A program made the position numbers and the translations under genes. Shown here in pieces: positions 52,175 to 61,127 of a DNA stretch of 64,000 nucleotides. This DNA is from Microvirga flocculans ATCC BAA-817. GTDB taxonomy: Bacteria; Pseudomonadota; Alphaproteobacteria; Rhizobiales; Beijerinckiaceae. The stretch is taken from positions 124,001 to 188,000 of the forward strand of contig NZ_JAEA01000009.1 in assembly GCF_000518665.1 (NCBI RefSeq), in the 5' to 3' direction. The notes beneath the pieces were generated by a model, which worked only from the letters and a program-made list of their open reading frames with translations, had not been told where the DNA came from and did not search any database. How positions within the stretch are numbered: position 1 is the stretch's first letter; each line of letters starts with the position of its first letter.

Positions 52175-54961
52175 ATGTCCCAGATCAATCCCGACGCGAC
52201 CCCTGACAAGGATCTCCCGCTTCGCGACGACATCCGGCTCCTCGGACGCATCCTGGGCGACACGATCCGCGAGCAGGAGGGGGAGGCGGCTTTCGACATC
52301 GTGGAGCGCATCCGCCAGACCTCGATCCGCTTCCACCGGGACGAGGACGAAGGTGCGCGCCGCGAGCTCGAGACGATCCTGAACTCTCTTTCGCGCGGCC
52401 GCACGAACCAGATCATCCGCGCCTATACCTATTTCTCGCATCTGGCGAACATCGCCGAGGATCAGCACCATGTGCGGCGCTCGCGCGCCCATGCCATGGC
52501 CGGCGCTCACGCCATGACGGCCTCCGCGCCGCGGGAGGGAACGCTGGCGCGGGCTCTCAAGCTTGTGCAGGAGGCCGGCGTCAGTCAGGCCGCCCTGCAG
52601 GCTTTCTTTGCCTCCGCCCTGGTCTGCCCCGTCCTGACCGCGCATCCGACGGAAGTGCGCCGCAAGAGCACCATCGACCGCGAGATGGAAATCGCGCAGA
52701 TTCTCGCGCAGCGCGACCGTCAGCACCTGACGCCCGAGGAGGAGAGCGCGTGCCAGGAGAGCCTTCGCCGCGCGATTCTGACCTTGTGGCAGACGAGCAT
52801 CCTGCGGCGGACAAGGCTGAAAGTGATCGACGAGGTCAATAACGGCCTGTCCTATTACGACTACACCTTCTTCCAGGAACTACCCCGCGTGTATGCGTCG
52901 CTGGAGGATCAGCTCGCCGCCATGGATCCTGCCTGGGAGACGGTGGAGCTTCCCTCCTTCCTGCGCATGGGCAGCTGGATCGGCGGCGACCGCGACGGCA
53001 ATCCCTTCGTCACGGCGGACGCGCTGCGCCAGGCCCTGCTGCTCCAGAGCAAGCACGCTCTCGGCTTCTACCTGGAGGAGCTGCATCGCCTGGGCGGCGA
53101 ACTCTCTCTAGACGAGCGCTACGTGAACGTATCCGACGAGGTGCGGGATCTCGCCAGATCCTCGCCGGACTCATCGCCCCACCGCCAGGACGAGCCCTAT
53201 CGCCGCGCCATCACGGGTCTCTATGCGCGGCTGGCCGCTACCGCCGCTTCCCTCGGCCATGAGGACGTGGCGCGTCACGCGGTGGGCGAGGCGCCGGCCT
53301 ATGAGAATGTGGAGGATTTCGTCGGCGACCTGTCGAGCCTGCATCGCTCCCTGCGCGCGAACGGCTCCGGCGCTCTCGCGCGCGGCCGCCTGCGCAGGCT
53401 GCGCCGCGCCGTCGATGTGTTCGGCTTCCATCTGGCGAGCCTCGACATGCGCCAGAACTCCGACGTCCACCAGCGCGTCGTGACCGAGCTGTTCGAGAAG
53501 GCGATGCCCGGCACGGGTTACGAGAAGCTTTCGGAAGAGAGGCGCGTCGCCTTGCTTCTGGAGGAGCTCAGGACGCCGCGCCTTCTCACATCGCCCTATC
53601 TCGACTATTCGCCGGAAACCGCATCGGAACTCGCCATCGTTCACGAGGCCGCCGAGGCCCATCGTCGTTACGGCCGCGCCGCCGTGCCGAACTACGTGAT
53701 CTCCAAGGCGAGCGATCCATCGGACATTCTGGAAGCTGCGCTGCTCCTGAAGGAAGCGGGGTTGTTGCGCCCGCGCGAGGGAGAGATGCATGTCAACATC
53801 GTCCCGCTCTTCGAGACCATCGCGGATCTCCGCCATTGCGGTAAAGTCATGGACGCGCTCTTTGCGCTGCCCGATTACGTGCGCCTTTTGCGCAGCCGCG
53901 GGCAGGCGCAGGAGGTCATGCTCGGCTATTCCGACAGCAACAAGGATGGCGGGTTTCTTACCTCCGGCTGGGAACTCTACAAGGCGGAAATCGCCCTGGT
54001 CGAGGTGTTCGCGCGTCACGGCGTCGGCTTGCGCCTCTTTCACGGCCGCGGCGGATCCGTGGGCCGGGGTGGCGGGCCGAGCTATCAGGCCATCCTGGCG
54101 CAGCCGGGCGGCGCCGTGCAGGGCGCCATCCGCATCACCGAGCAAGGCGAGGTGATCGCGGGCAAATATTCGAATCCCGATCTCGGCCGCCGCAATCTCG
54201 AAATTCTCGCGGCGGCGACGCTCGAGGCCTCTCTGCTGCATTCGGGCGAATCCGCGCCGCGCGAGGATTATCTGAGAGCCATGGAGGAGCTGTCCGAGAG
54301 CGCTTTCAAGGTCTATCGCGCCCTCGTCTACGAGACGGAAGGGTTCGAGCGCTATTTCTGGGAATCGACGGTGATCGGCGAGATCGCTCATCTCAACATC
54401 GGCAGCAGGCCGGCTTCGCGGACGAATTCGCGGAGGATCGAGGATCTGCGCGCCATCCCCTGGGTGTTCGGCTGGGCGCAGTGCCGTCTCATGCTGCCGG
54501 GATGGTACGGGTTCGGCTCCGCCGTCAACGCCTGGCTCGAAGCGCATCCGGAGAACGGACTGGCGTTGCTGCAGGAAATGTATCGCGAGTGGCCCTTCTT
54601 CCAGGCGCTTCTCTCCAACATGGACATGGTGCTCGCCAAGAGCAACATCGCGATCGCCTCGCGCTACGCGAAGCTCGTGGAGGATGAGGCCTTGCGCGAT
54701 GCCATCTTCCCGCGCCTGCGGCGCGAGTGGGAAGATTCCATCAGGCATTTGCTCGCCATCATGCAGCAGCAGGCGCTGCTCGACGGGAATCCGCTCCTCG
54801 CCCGCTCCATCCGCAACCGCTTTCCCTATCTCGATCCACTGAACCATCTGCAGATCGAGCTGCTCAAGCGTCACCGTTCGGGCGACGCGGACGAGCAGGT
54901 GGTGCAGGGCATCCACCTGTCCATCAACGGCATCGCGGCGGGACTGCGCAACAGCGGGTAG
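52175..54961 (+). CDS. ppc: Phosphoenolpyruvate carboxylase
   Basis: PEPC carboxylates PEP to oxaloacetate to refill the TCA cycle. The 928-residue enzyme has the catalytic His segment [47 protein letters not shown], the [14 protein letters not shown] loop, and the C-terminal end with [21 protein letters not shown]. Start ATG 52175 ([10 protein letters not shown]) is preferred over an upstream TTG at 52103. Length is typical of the alphaproteobacterial form. Confidence 0.96.
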   Translation: MSQINPDATPDKDLPLRDDIRLLGRILGDTIREQEGEAAFDIVERIRQTSIRFHRDEDEGARRELETILNSLSRGRTNQIIRAYTYFSHLANIAEDQHHVRRSRAHAMAGAHAMTASAPREGTLARALKLVQEAGVSQAALQAFFASALVCPVLTAHPTEVRRKSTIDREMEIAQILAQRDRQHLTPEEESACQESLRRAILTLWQTSILRRTRLKVIDEVNNGLSYYDYTFFQELPRVYASLEDQLAAMDPAWETVELPSFLRMGSWIGGDRDGNPFVTADALRQALLLQSKHALGFYLEELHRLGGELSLDERYVNVSDEVRDLARSSPDSSPHRQDEPYRRAITGLYARLAATAASLGHEDVARHAVGEAPAYENVEDFVGDLSSLHRSLRANGSGALARGRLRRLRRAVDVFGFHLASLDMRQNSDVHQRVVTELFEKAMPGTGYEKLSEERRVALLLEELRTPRLLTSPYLDYSPETASELAIVHEAAEAHRRYGRAAVPNYVISKASDPSDILEAALLLKEAGLLRPREGEMHVNIVPLFETIADLRHCGKVMDALFALPDYVRLLRSRGQAQEVMLGYSDSNKDGGFLTSGWELYKAEIALVEVFARHGVGLRLFHGRGGSVGRGGGPSYQAILAQPGGAVQGAIRITEQGEVIAGKYSNPDLGRRNLEILAAATLEASLLHSGESAPREDYLRAMEELSESAFKVYRALVYETEGFERYFWESTVIGEIAHLNIGSRPASRTNSRRIEDLRAIPWVFGWAQCRLMLPGWYGFGSAVNAWLEAHPENGLALLQEMYREWPFFQALLSNMDMVLAKSNIAIASRYAKLVEDEALRDAIFPRLRREWEDSIRHLLAIMQQQALLDGNPLLARSIRNRFPYLDPLNHLQIELLKRHRSGDADEQVVQGIHLSINGIAAGLRNSG

Positions 54962-55065
54962 AGGATAAGGTTGCGGAACCGCGCTTCGCCTATTCGGTTG
55001 AATCTGCGAAAGATGCGGCCCGGTCCGGGCTCATCACAAGGAACCGACAGGACAAGGAGGGCGTC

Positions 55066-55239
55066 ATGGCCCGTGGTGACAAATCCGCCTATACGGACAA
55101 GCAGAAGCGCAAGGCCGAGCATATCGAGGAATCTTACGAGAACCGCGGCGTTTCCGATAAGGAAGCGGAGCGGCGGGCCTGGGCCACCGTCAACAAGCAG
55201 GATAGCGGCGGCAAGAAGGGCGGCTCCGGGCGCGGCTGA
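55066..55239 (+). CDS. Small charged conserved protein ('plasmid stabilization protein'-type annotation)
   Basis: A 57-residue hydrophilic protein starting MARGDKSAYTDKQKRKAEHI and ending in a Gly/Lys-rich tail (KKGGSGRG). AAGGAGG stands 5 bases before the ATG, so it is almost certainly translated. I recognise the pattern from Rhizobiales, where such proteins carry the label 'plasmid stabilization protein' without experimental support. There is no signal peptide and no transmembrane helix. It probably forms a helix-turn-helix-like bundle (residues 9-44). It stands alone between ppc and the DapA-like gene. Confidence 0.75.
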   Translation: MARGDKSAYTDKQKRKAEHIEESYENRGVSDKEAERRAWATVNKQDSGGKKGGSGRG

Positions 55240-55380
55240 ACCACCGCACGGACACCCAAGTTCTTTTCCGCGAGCCCCGGTCTTCCGGTCGGAGCGGCGT
55301 GAAGACCGCGTGCGTCCACCGTGCAAGGCTAGTGCGCAAGGCAGCGAGCAGGTGTATGAGGAGCTTCAAGAAGCTCTGCC

Positions 55381-56304
55381 ATGGAGGAAGCCTTGCTCAC
55401 GAGTTCTGCCGCCGGCGTCTATGTCATCTGTCCCACGCCCTTCGAGGCGGACGGGCGGGTGGACGTCGCTTCGACCGACCGCATGGTCGAGGCCTATCTG
55501 AAGGCCGGGGCGACCGGGCTGACCATTCTCGGCATCATGGGCGAGGCGCCCAAGCTGGCGGCGGACGAGGCGCTGGCCTTCGCCCGGCAGGTGATCGCCA
55601 CCGTGGCGGGCCGCGTTCCCGTCATCGTCGGCGTCTCGGCCGCGGGCTTCGCGGCCATGTCCGGTCTTTCCGCCAAGGTCATGGATGCGGGAGCGGCTGG
55701 CGTCATGATCGCACCGCCCTCGACCCTGAAGACCGACGATCAGATCGTGTCCTATTACGCCGATGCGGTGGAGGCCATCGGGGCGGACGTGCCATTCGTG
55801 ATCCAGGATTATCCGCTCACCACCAATGTGGTCATGACGCCCAAGGTGATCATGCGCATCATCGAGCAGAGCCCTTCCTGCGTCATGCTCAAGCACGAGG
55901 ACTGGCCGGGTCTTGACAAGATCACCGCGCTGCGGCGCGCGAGCGACGCCGGGCAGGTGCGCCGCGTCTCCATTCTCTGCGGCAACGGCGGCATGTTCCT
56001 GCCCTTCGAGATGGAACGGGGAGCCGACGGCGCCATGACGGGCTATGCCTATCCCGAAATGCTGGTGGGCGTTGTCGATCTCATCAACCGGGGCAAGCGG
56101 AAGGAAGCGCACGATCTCTTCGACCGCCACCTGCCGCTGGTGCGCTATGAGACGCAGCCGGGCGTTGGCCTGGCGGTGCGCAAATACGTTCTGAAGCGGC
56201 GCGGCATCATCGCATCCGATACGCTGCGCAAGCCCGGGCCGAAGCTGAGCCCGGAAACGATTGCCGAAATCGAATGGCTGATGGAGCGCATCGAGCGCTC
56301 GTAA
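55381..56304 (+). CDS. DapA/KdgD-family aldolase or dehydratase
   Basis: This 307-residue class I TIM-barrel enzyme shows GVYVICPTPFEADGRVD, GATGLTILGIMGEAPKLA (in place of the usual GE..LS), PFVIQDYPLTTNVVMTP (Tyr of the triad) and CVMLKHEDWPGL with the Schiff-base lysine. Family members make dihydrodipicolinate or dehydrate sugar acids such as 2-keto-3-deoxy-arabinonate or 5-keto-4-deoxyglucarate. Direct coupling with an SDR (18-base gap), and a XylX/aldehyde-dehydrogenase pair downstream, favours sugar-acid catabolism over lysine synthesis. Substrate unproven. Confidence 0.88.
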   Translation: MEEALLTSSAAGVYVICPTPFEADGRVDVASTDRMVEAYLKAGATGLTILGIMGEAPKLAADEALAFARQVIATVAGRVPVIVGVSAAGFAAMSGLSAKVMDAGAAGVMIAPPSTLKTDDQIVSYYADAVEAIGADVPFVIQDYPLTTNVVMTPKVIMRIIEQSPSCVMLKHEDWPGLDKITALRRASDAGQVRRVSILCGNGGMFLPFEMERGADGAMTGYAYPEMLVGVVDLINRGKRKEAHDLFDRHLPLVRYETQPGVGLAVRKYVLKRRGIIASDTLRKPGPKLSPETIAEIEWLMERIERS

Positions 56305-56321
56305 GACAAGGGGGGGTCTTC

Positions 56322-57101
56322 ATGAAGACAGGATTGGAAGGAAAGCGCGCGCTGGTTCTCGGCGCGAGCAAGGGGCTGGGCTTCGGCATCGCGCAGGGCC
56401 TGGCCGAAGAAGGCGCGCGCGTCGCCATCGCGAGCCGCACGATGGAGGGATCGAAAGCCGCTGCCGACAGGATCGGCGCAGGCGCGCTCCCCTTCACGTG
56501 CGACACGGGCAAGGCCGACCAGGTCGATGCCCTGGCCAGGGACGTGGTGGCAGCGCTCGGCGGCGTGGACATTCTCGTGCTCAACAGCGGCGGCCCGCCT
56601 CCCGGCAAGGCGCAGGGCGTGTCGTCGGATCAGTGGCGGCAATCGTTCGATGCCATGTTCGTCAATCTGGTGCGCATCGCCGATCAGCTTCTGCCCGGCA
56701 TGATCGAGCGCCGGTGGGGCCGCATCATCTCGGTCATCTCGTCCGGCGTGATCCAGCCCATTCCGAACCTCGCCATTTCCAACGCGATCCGTCCCGCCCT
56801 CGTGGGCTGGGGCAAGACCCTGGCGAGCGAGGTCGCGTCTTCCGGCGTCACGGTGAACGCCATCGCGCCGGGCCGCATCGCGACCGATCGCCTGAAGCAG
56901 CTCGATGCGGCCAATGCGGAGCGCACGGGCCGTTCCGTGGAGGACGTCGCAGCGGCTGCCCGCGCGGGCATTCCGGCAGGTCGCTACGGCGAGATCGAGG
57001 AGTTCGCGGCGGCTGCCGTGTTCCTCGCCAGCGAGAAGGCCTCGTTCATGACGGGCTCGATCCTGCGTGTCGATGGCGGGCAGATCTCGTCCGTGACCTG
57101 A
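56322..57101 (+). CDS. Divergent SDR-family oxidoreductase
   Basis: This 259-residue Rossmann protein has the TGxxxGxG-type loop as LVLGASKGLGFGIAQGL, VLNSGGPPPGK in place of NNAG, and a C-terminal FMTGSILRVDGGQISS. The catalytic YxxxK of classical SDRs is not present: the corresponding helix reads NLAISNAIRPALVGWGKTLA. It belongs to a known divergent group, but the mechanism may differ. Start ATG 56322 has GGGGGG 8 bases upstream. It is coupled to the DapA-like gene. Confidence 0.88.
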   Translation: MKTGLEGKRALVLGASKGLGFGIAQGLAEEGARVAIASRTMEGSKAAADRIGAGALPFTCDTGKADQVDALARDVVAALGGVDILVLNSGGPPPGKAQGVSSDQWRQSFDAMFVNLVRIADQLLPGMIERRWGRIISVISSGVIQPIPNLAISNAIRPALVGWGKTLASEVASSGVTVNAIAPGRIATDRLKQLDAANAERTGRSVEDVAAAARAGIPAGRYGEIEEFAAAAVFLASEKASFMTGSILRVDGGQISSVT

Positions 57102-57144
57102 TCTCTCATGATGCGGGATGAGGCGGCCGCCGTCTCATCCCCTT

Positions 57145-58536
57145 TCAGGCGATGATGCCTGCCAGATAGATAAGGATACCCGCAGCGGATGTCGCCGCCA
57201 GTGTCGGCAGCATGCCGACCCGGAAGCGGAACATGGCGAGGATCGCTGCGCCTGAGAGCAGCAGCGCCCAAAGGTCGATGCTCGCCCATAAGGGCACGTC
57301 GAGGCTGAAGGGTCCCCATGCGACGGGTCTGACCTCTTTGAAGATCGTGTGGATGGCGAACCAGATCGAGAGATTCAGGATCACGCCCACCACGGCCGCC
57401 GTGATGGCGGACAAGGCCCCGCTCAGGGCCCGGTTGCCGCGCAGAACCTCGATGTAGGGCGCGCCGAGAAAGATCCAGAGAAAGCAGGGAGCGAACGTCA
57501 CCCATGTGGTGAGAAGCCCGCCCAGGGTGCCCGCCAGGAGCGGGTTCAGCGTTCCCGGATCCCGGTAGGCCGCCATGAAGCCCACGAATTGCAGCACCAT
57601 GATCAGGGGGCCGGGAGTCGTCTCGGCCATGCCGAGCCCGTCGAGCATCTCTCCGGGCTTGAGCCAGCCATAGGTGTCGACCGCCTGTTGCGCGATATAG
57701 GCGAGCGCCGCATAGGCCCCGCCGAAGGTGACCATCGCCATCTTGGAAAAGAAGACTGCGATCTGGCTGAAGACATGGCCTGTGCCGAGGCCCAGCACGA
57801 GACCCAGGACGGGCACGAGCCAGAGCGCCAGCCACAAAGCCGCGACGCGCAGGCTGCGTTTCAGCTCCGGCCTTGCATGAGCCGGCGTGTCCGCGCCGAA
57901 AAGATCGCCGGCCTCGTCCGCGCTGTCATCGCTGCCTCCGCCAGATTGGAACGGCTGCAGTCCGGCACGAGCGCCGAGAAAGCCGGTCAGGCCCGCCGCA
58001 AGAACGATCAGGGGAAACGGCGCATCGAGAAAGAAGATTGCCACGAAAGCCGCGGCCGCGATTCCGATCATGATCCGGCTCCGGAGGGCGCGCTTTCCAA
58101 TCCGCATGACGGCTTCGAGCACGATGGCGAGCACGGCGGCCTTGAGGCCGAAGAAGAGGGCGGAGACGAGGCCCACATGACCGTAGAGGGCATAGACCCA
58201 GCTCAGCCCCATGATGGCGACGACGCCAGGCAGAATGAACAGCCCGCCCGCCATGATGCCGCCAGGCGTGCGATGCATGAGCCAGCCCATATAGGTCGCG
58301 AGCTGCTGCGCTTCCGGCCCGGGCAGCAGCATGCAGTAATTGAGGGCGTGCAGGAACCGGCTTTCGGAGATCCAGCGCTTCTCCTCGACCAGGATGCGAT
58401 GCATGACCGCGATCTGCCCCGCAGGCCCGCCGAAGCTCAGGGCGGCCACGCGCAGCCAGACGCGGAAAGCCTCTCCGCGCGAGACGCCATGATGGGGAAC
58501 GCCCTGGGGAGAAGGCCGGTCGGAGATCTGCGCCAT
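57145..58536 (-). CDS. chrA: Chromate transporter, two-domain (CHR)
   Basis: The 463-residue membrane protein has two homologous CHR halves. The first has FGGPAGQIAVMHRILVEEKRW and LPGPEAQQLATYMGWLMH; the second has FGGAYAALAYIAQQAVDTYG and TPGPLIMVLQFVGFMAAYRD. Long-chain ChrA proteins export chromate. The central acidic linker (about residues 200-225) separates the halves. A chrB-type regulator is not adjacent. It is followed after 4 bases by the LOG-type gene in the direction of 59329 to 58541. Confidence 0.93.
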   Translation of the reverse strand: MAQISDRPSPQGVPHHGVSRGEAFRVWLRVAALSFGGPAGQIAVMHRILVEEKRWISESRFLHALNYCMLLPGPEAQQLATYMGWLMHRTPGGIMAGGLFILPGVVAIMGLSWVYALYGHVGLVSALFFGLKAAVLAIVLEAVMRIGKRALRSRIMIGIAAAAFVAIFFLDAPFPLIVLAAGLTGFLGARAGLQPFQSGGGSDDSADEAGDLFGADTPAHARPELKRSLRVAALWLALWLVPVLGLVLGLGTGHVFSQIAVFFSKMAMVTFGGAYAALAYIAQQAVDTYGWLKPGEMLDGLGMAETTPGPLIMVLQFVGFMAAYRDPGTLNPLLAGTLGGLLTTWVTFAPCFLWIFLGAPYIEVLRGNRALSGALSAITAAVVGVILNLSIWFAIHTIFKEVRPVAWGPFSLDVPLWASIDLWALLLSGAAILAMFRFRVGMLPTLAATSAAGILIYLAGIIA

Positions 58537-58540
58537 CCCG

Positions 58541-59329
58541 TCAGACTTCCTGATTGGAATCGCGCTCCAGCGTCTGCACCACGAGGCCGTTCTCGATCAG
58601 GGTCTTCCAGACATCCTCGGCCGTTTCCGCGAAATGCGCGAGTTTGCGGTCGTGCTCGCTCACCATGCCGTGGTGAAGCAGCGCGTCGAAGTCGATGACC
58701 GAGCGCCAATAGGCCCTGTCGAAGAGGACGATGGGAATCGGCGGAGCCTTTCCTGTCTGGCGGAGCGTCAGGATTTCGAACAGCTCATCCAGGGTGCCGA
58801 AACCGCCGGGGAAGACCACGAGGGCATTGGCGCGCATCGCGAGATGCATCTTGCGCATCGCGAAATAATGAAAGCGAAAGGTCAGGTCCGGCGTCGAATA
58901 GGCGTTGGGCTCCTGCTCGTGCGGGAGGGTGATGTTGAAGCCGATCGAAGGCGCGCCCACATCCGCCGCTCCTCTGTTCGCGGCCTCCATGATGCCGGGG
59001 CCTCCGCCCGTGGCGATCACGTTGTCCCGAACTCCGCCATTGGATGTCAGCGCGCCGCCGCGCTGCGAGGCGATGGCGCCGAAGGAGCGCGCCTCCTGGT
59101 ACCAGAAGGGGTGCCGTCCGGGGCCGGTCTCGCGGACGCGGGCGCTGCCGAACACAACAAGGGTGGAGCGCACACCCCAGTTGCGCAGGTGCTCCTCGGC
59201 CTTGGCATATTCCAGCTGGAACCGGACGCCGCGCATGGAATCGCCCAGGAGGAAATCCTGGTCCAAGGCGGCCAGCCGGTAGGACGGCGAGGCGATCTGG
59301 GGGGTGTTCGAAGGCATGCTGTCATCCAT
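58541..59329 (-). CDS. LOG-like Rossmann-fold nucleotide phosphoribohydrolase (TIGR00730)
   Basis: This 262-residue protein has VFGSARVRETGPGRHPF, GGGPGIMEAANRGAADVG (phosphate/ribose loop), the catalytic-Arg-containing FHYFAMRKMHLA and PGGFGTLDELFEILTLRQTG. Such proteins cleave nucleoside 5'-monophosphates (cytokinin activation in plants, PpnN-type turnover in bacteria). This is the longer bacterial subgroup with about 60 extra N-terminal residues. Start ATG 59329 (MDDSMPSNTP); 59317 is an alternative. Directly upstream of chrA. Confidence 0.88.
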   Translation of the reverse strand: MDDSMPSNTPQIASPSYRLAALDQDFLLGDSMRGVRFQLEYAKAEEHLRNWGVRSTLVVFGSARVRETGPGRHPFWYQEARSFGAIASQRGGALTSNGGVRDNVIATGGGPGIMEAANRGAADVGAPSIGFNITLPHEQEPNAYSTPDLTFRFHYFAMRKMHLAMRANALVVFPGGFGTLDELFEILTLRQTGKAPPIPIVLFDRAYWRSVIDFDALLHHGMVSEHDRKLAHFAETAEDVWKTLIENGLVVQTLERDSNQEV

Positions 59330-59382
59330 GGGCTGGGGCTCCTCTGACCCGACCCTGCACAAAGCACACTTTCGACGCTTCG

Positions 59383-59613
59383 TTAATTCCCCAGGGGGCC
59401 CATGGAAAGTTCCTGCGGCCCCGAGGGCGGGATACCCACCGGTTCCGAGGGGCTGGGCGTCTCGCTGGGTCCCTCTGGAGGAACGCCCACGGGCTCCCGA
59501 GGACCGGGAATGCCGGGCGGACCCGGATCGGGATGCACGGGCTGCGGGGCGGGATTGGGCACATCGGGCTGCGGCGTGGGAGAGGGCGGAGTCGGCGCTA
59601 GTGTATCGGACAT
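59383..59613 (-). CDS. Proline-rich small protein with EPVGxPP repeats
   Basis: A 76-residue protein, about a third proline, with two EPVG(V/I)PP units (EPVGVPPEGPSETPSPS and EPVGIPPSGPQEL) in the second half. The start at 59613 follows a purine-rich AAGGAAGGGATG tract. Such short Pro-rich proteins are common in Hyphomicrobiales and have no known function. No signal peptide or transmembrane helix is present. It is 53 bases upstream of the LOG gene. Confidence 0.6.
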   Translation of the reverse strand: MSDTLAPTPPSPTPQPDVPNPAPQPVHPDPGPPGIPGPREPVGVPPEGPSETPSPSEPVGIPPSGPQELSMGPLGN

Positions 59614-59670
59614 GAACCTGCATCCCTTCCTTTCGCAACGCCGGGCCGGCGTTCCACAGAATCGATCTTA

Positions 59671-59745
59671 GAGCCGATTTCAGGTCGGGGAATCGGCTCA
59701 TCATGTTGCTCTGCCGCATTTTGAGCGGCGGAACGGATCCGTTCC
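59671..59745. repeat. Extragenic palindromes
   Basis: GAGCCGATT / AATCGGCTC (59671-59679 with 59691-59699) is followed by the perfect 16-base palindrome GGAACGGATCCGTTCC (59730-59745). The GCCGATT core recurs in the hairpin at 63817 and, in variant form, at 27281. This occupies most of the 315-base gap before the XylX-like gene. Confidence 0.6.
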
Positions 59746-59777
59746 ACAACACAAGAGCTTCAGCGCAGCCACGCTGC

Positions 59778-59803
59778 GGAACGGCGGAGAAACCGGGTTT
59801 GTT
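59778..59803 (+). promoter_or_regulatory. Candidate EcfG-type (general stress) promoter
   Basis: GGAAC (59778-59782), a 17-base spacer and TGTT (59800-59803) fit the alphaproteobacterial EcfG consensus GGAAC-N16/17-cGTT except for the first base of the -10. It is 126 bases upstream of the XylX-like start. A chance match is possible. Confidence 0.3.
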
Positions 59804-59928
59804 CCGTGCTTTCCCCCGTTGAGGGAGCGGGCGTCGTTTTCGCTATGCCCGCCAGCTTCATCGCGGCTATATCAAGAGCGCCGAGGAAAGAGGGCGGCAA
59901 CAGCCCAAGAGGAAGCGAGCGCCAGCCG

Positions 59929-61125
59929 ATGGACCACCTATCTCCAGCGAACATCGCCAGAATCCTGCCGGCCGACGGGTTTCAGGGGGCACTCGTCGGG
60001 CGCGTCTGGCGTCCGGGCCTCGGACCCTCCGTCGTCGCGGTGAGAGAGGACGGCCTCTTCGACATGTCCGAGACCGCCTCCACGGTCAGCGGGCTTGCCG
60101 CCCTGGAGAACCCGGCGGCGGTGGCGAAGGCCGCGAAGGGCGAGAGGATCGGATCGCTCGAAGAGATCGCCGGAAACACGGCGCCCGACCGCCGGGATCC
60201 CGCAAAGCCATGGCTTCTCGCGCCCATCGACCTGCAGGTCATCAAGGCCGCCGGCGTCACCTTCGCGGTTTCCATGCTGGAGCGCGTCATCGAGGAGCGC
60301 GCCCGGGGCGACGCCAGCGCCGCGGCCGCGATCCGGGCCGAGGTTCTCCGGCTCGTGGGGGATGACCTGAGCCGCCTCAAGCCAGGCTCGCCCGAGGCCA
60401 TGGCCCTGAAGGAGGTTCTCGTCGCCCAGGGGGCCTGGAGCCAGTATCTGGAGGTTGGGATCGGCCCGGATGCGGAAATCTTCACCAAGGCGCCGACCCT
60501 GTCCGCCGTCGGCGCCTTCATGGATGCGGGACTGCATCCGAAATCCACCTGGAACAATCCGGAACCCGAAGTGGTGGTGATCGTCACGGCGGAGGGAAAG
60601 ATCGTCGGCGCTACGCTGGGCAACGATGTCAACCTGCGCGATTTCGAGGGGCGCTCCGCGCTGCTGCTCTCGAAGGCGAAGGACAACAATGCGTCCTGCG
60701 CGGTCGGTCCCTTCATCCGGTTCTTCGACGGGACCTTCTCCCTCGACGACGTGCGCCGGACCACGGTGACGCTCACGGTCGAAGGCGAGGACGGCTTTAG
60801 GCTCGAAGGCTCGTCCTCCATCACCAAGATCAGCCGCGATCCCGAAGATCTCGTCGCGCAGACGGTCGGATCGCACCATCAGTACCCGGATGGATTTGCG
60901 CTCTTCCTGGGAACGATGTTCGCTCCGACGCAGGATCGTGGCGAGCCGGGCATGGGCTTCACCCATAAGCGCGGCGATATCGTCACCATCGCGGCCCCGA
61001 AGCTCGGCGCCCTGATCAACCGCATGAAGCCGAGTTCCGAGTGCGAGCCCTGGACCTTCGGGATCGGCGCGTTCATGTCCAACCTGGCCCGACGCGGCCT
61101 CATCCATACCAGAATGGCAGGTTAA
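59929..61125 (+). CDS. FAH-family 2-keto-3-deoxy-sugar-acid dehydratase, XylX-like
   Basis: A 398-residue protein whose C-terminal half has the fumarylacetoacetate-hydrolase fold: NNPEPEVVVIVTAEGKIVGATLGNDVNLRDFEGRS (in pieces), LLSKAKDNNASCAVGPF and GFALFLGTMFAPTQDR. FAH-type proteins of this length beside an aldehyde dehydrogenase are the 2-keto-3-deoxy-pentonate dehydratases of the Weimberg pathway (XylX, KdaD), giving ketoglutarate semialdehyde. Start ATG 59929 (MDHLSPANIA) after AAGAGGAAG; the frame is open to 59806 without homology. The next gene starts 2 bases after its stop. Confidence 0.85.
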   Translation: MDHLSPANIARILPADGFQGALVGRVWRPGLGPSVVAVREDGLFDMSETASTVSGLAALENPAAVAKAAKGERIGSLEEIAGNTAPDRRDPAKPWLLAPIDLQVIKAAGVTFAVSMLERVIEERARGDASAAAAIRAEVLRLVGDDLSRLKPGSPEAMALKEVLVAQGAWSQYLEVGIGPDAEIFTKAPTLSAVGAFMDAGLHPKSTWNNPEPEVVVIVTAEGKIVGATLGNDVNLRDFEGRSALLLSKAKDNNASCAVGPFIRFFDGTFSLDDVRRTTVTLTVEGEDGFRLEGSSSITKISRDPEDLVAQTVGSHHQYPDGFALFLGTMFAPTQDRGEPGMGFTHKRGDIVTIAAPKLGALINRMKPSSECEPWTFGIGAFMSNLARRGLIHTRMAG

Positions 61126-61127
61126 CG

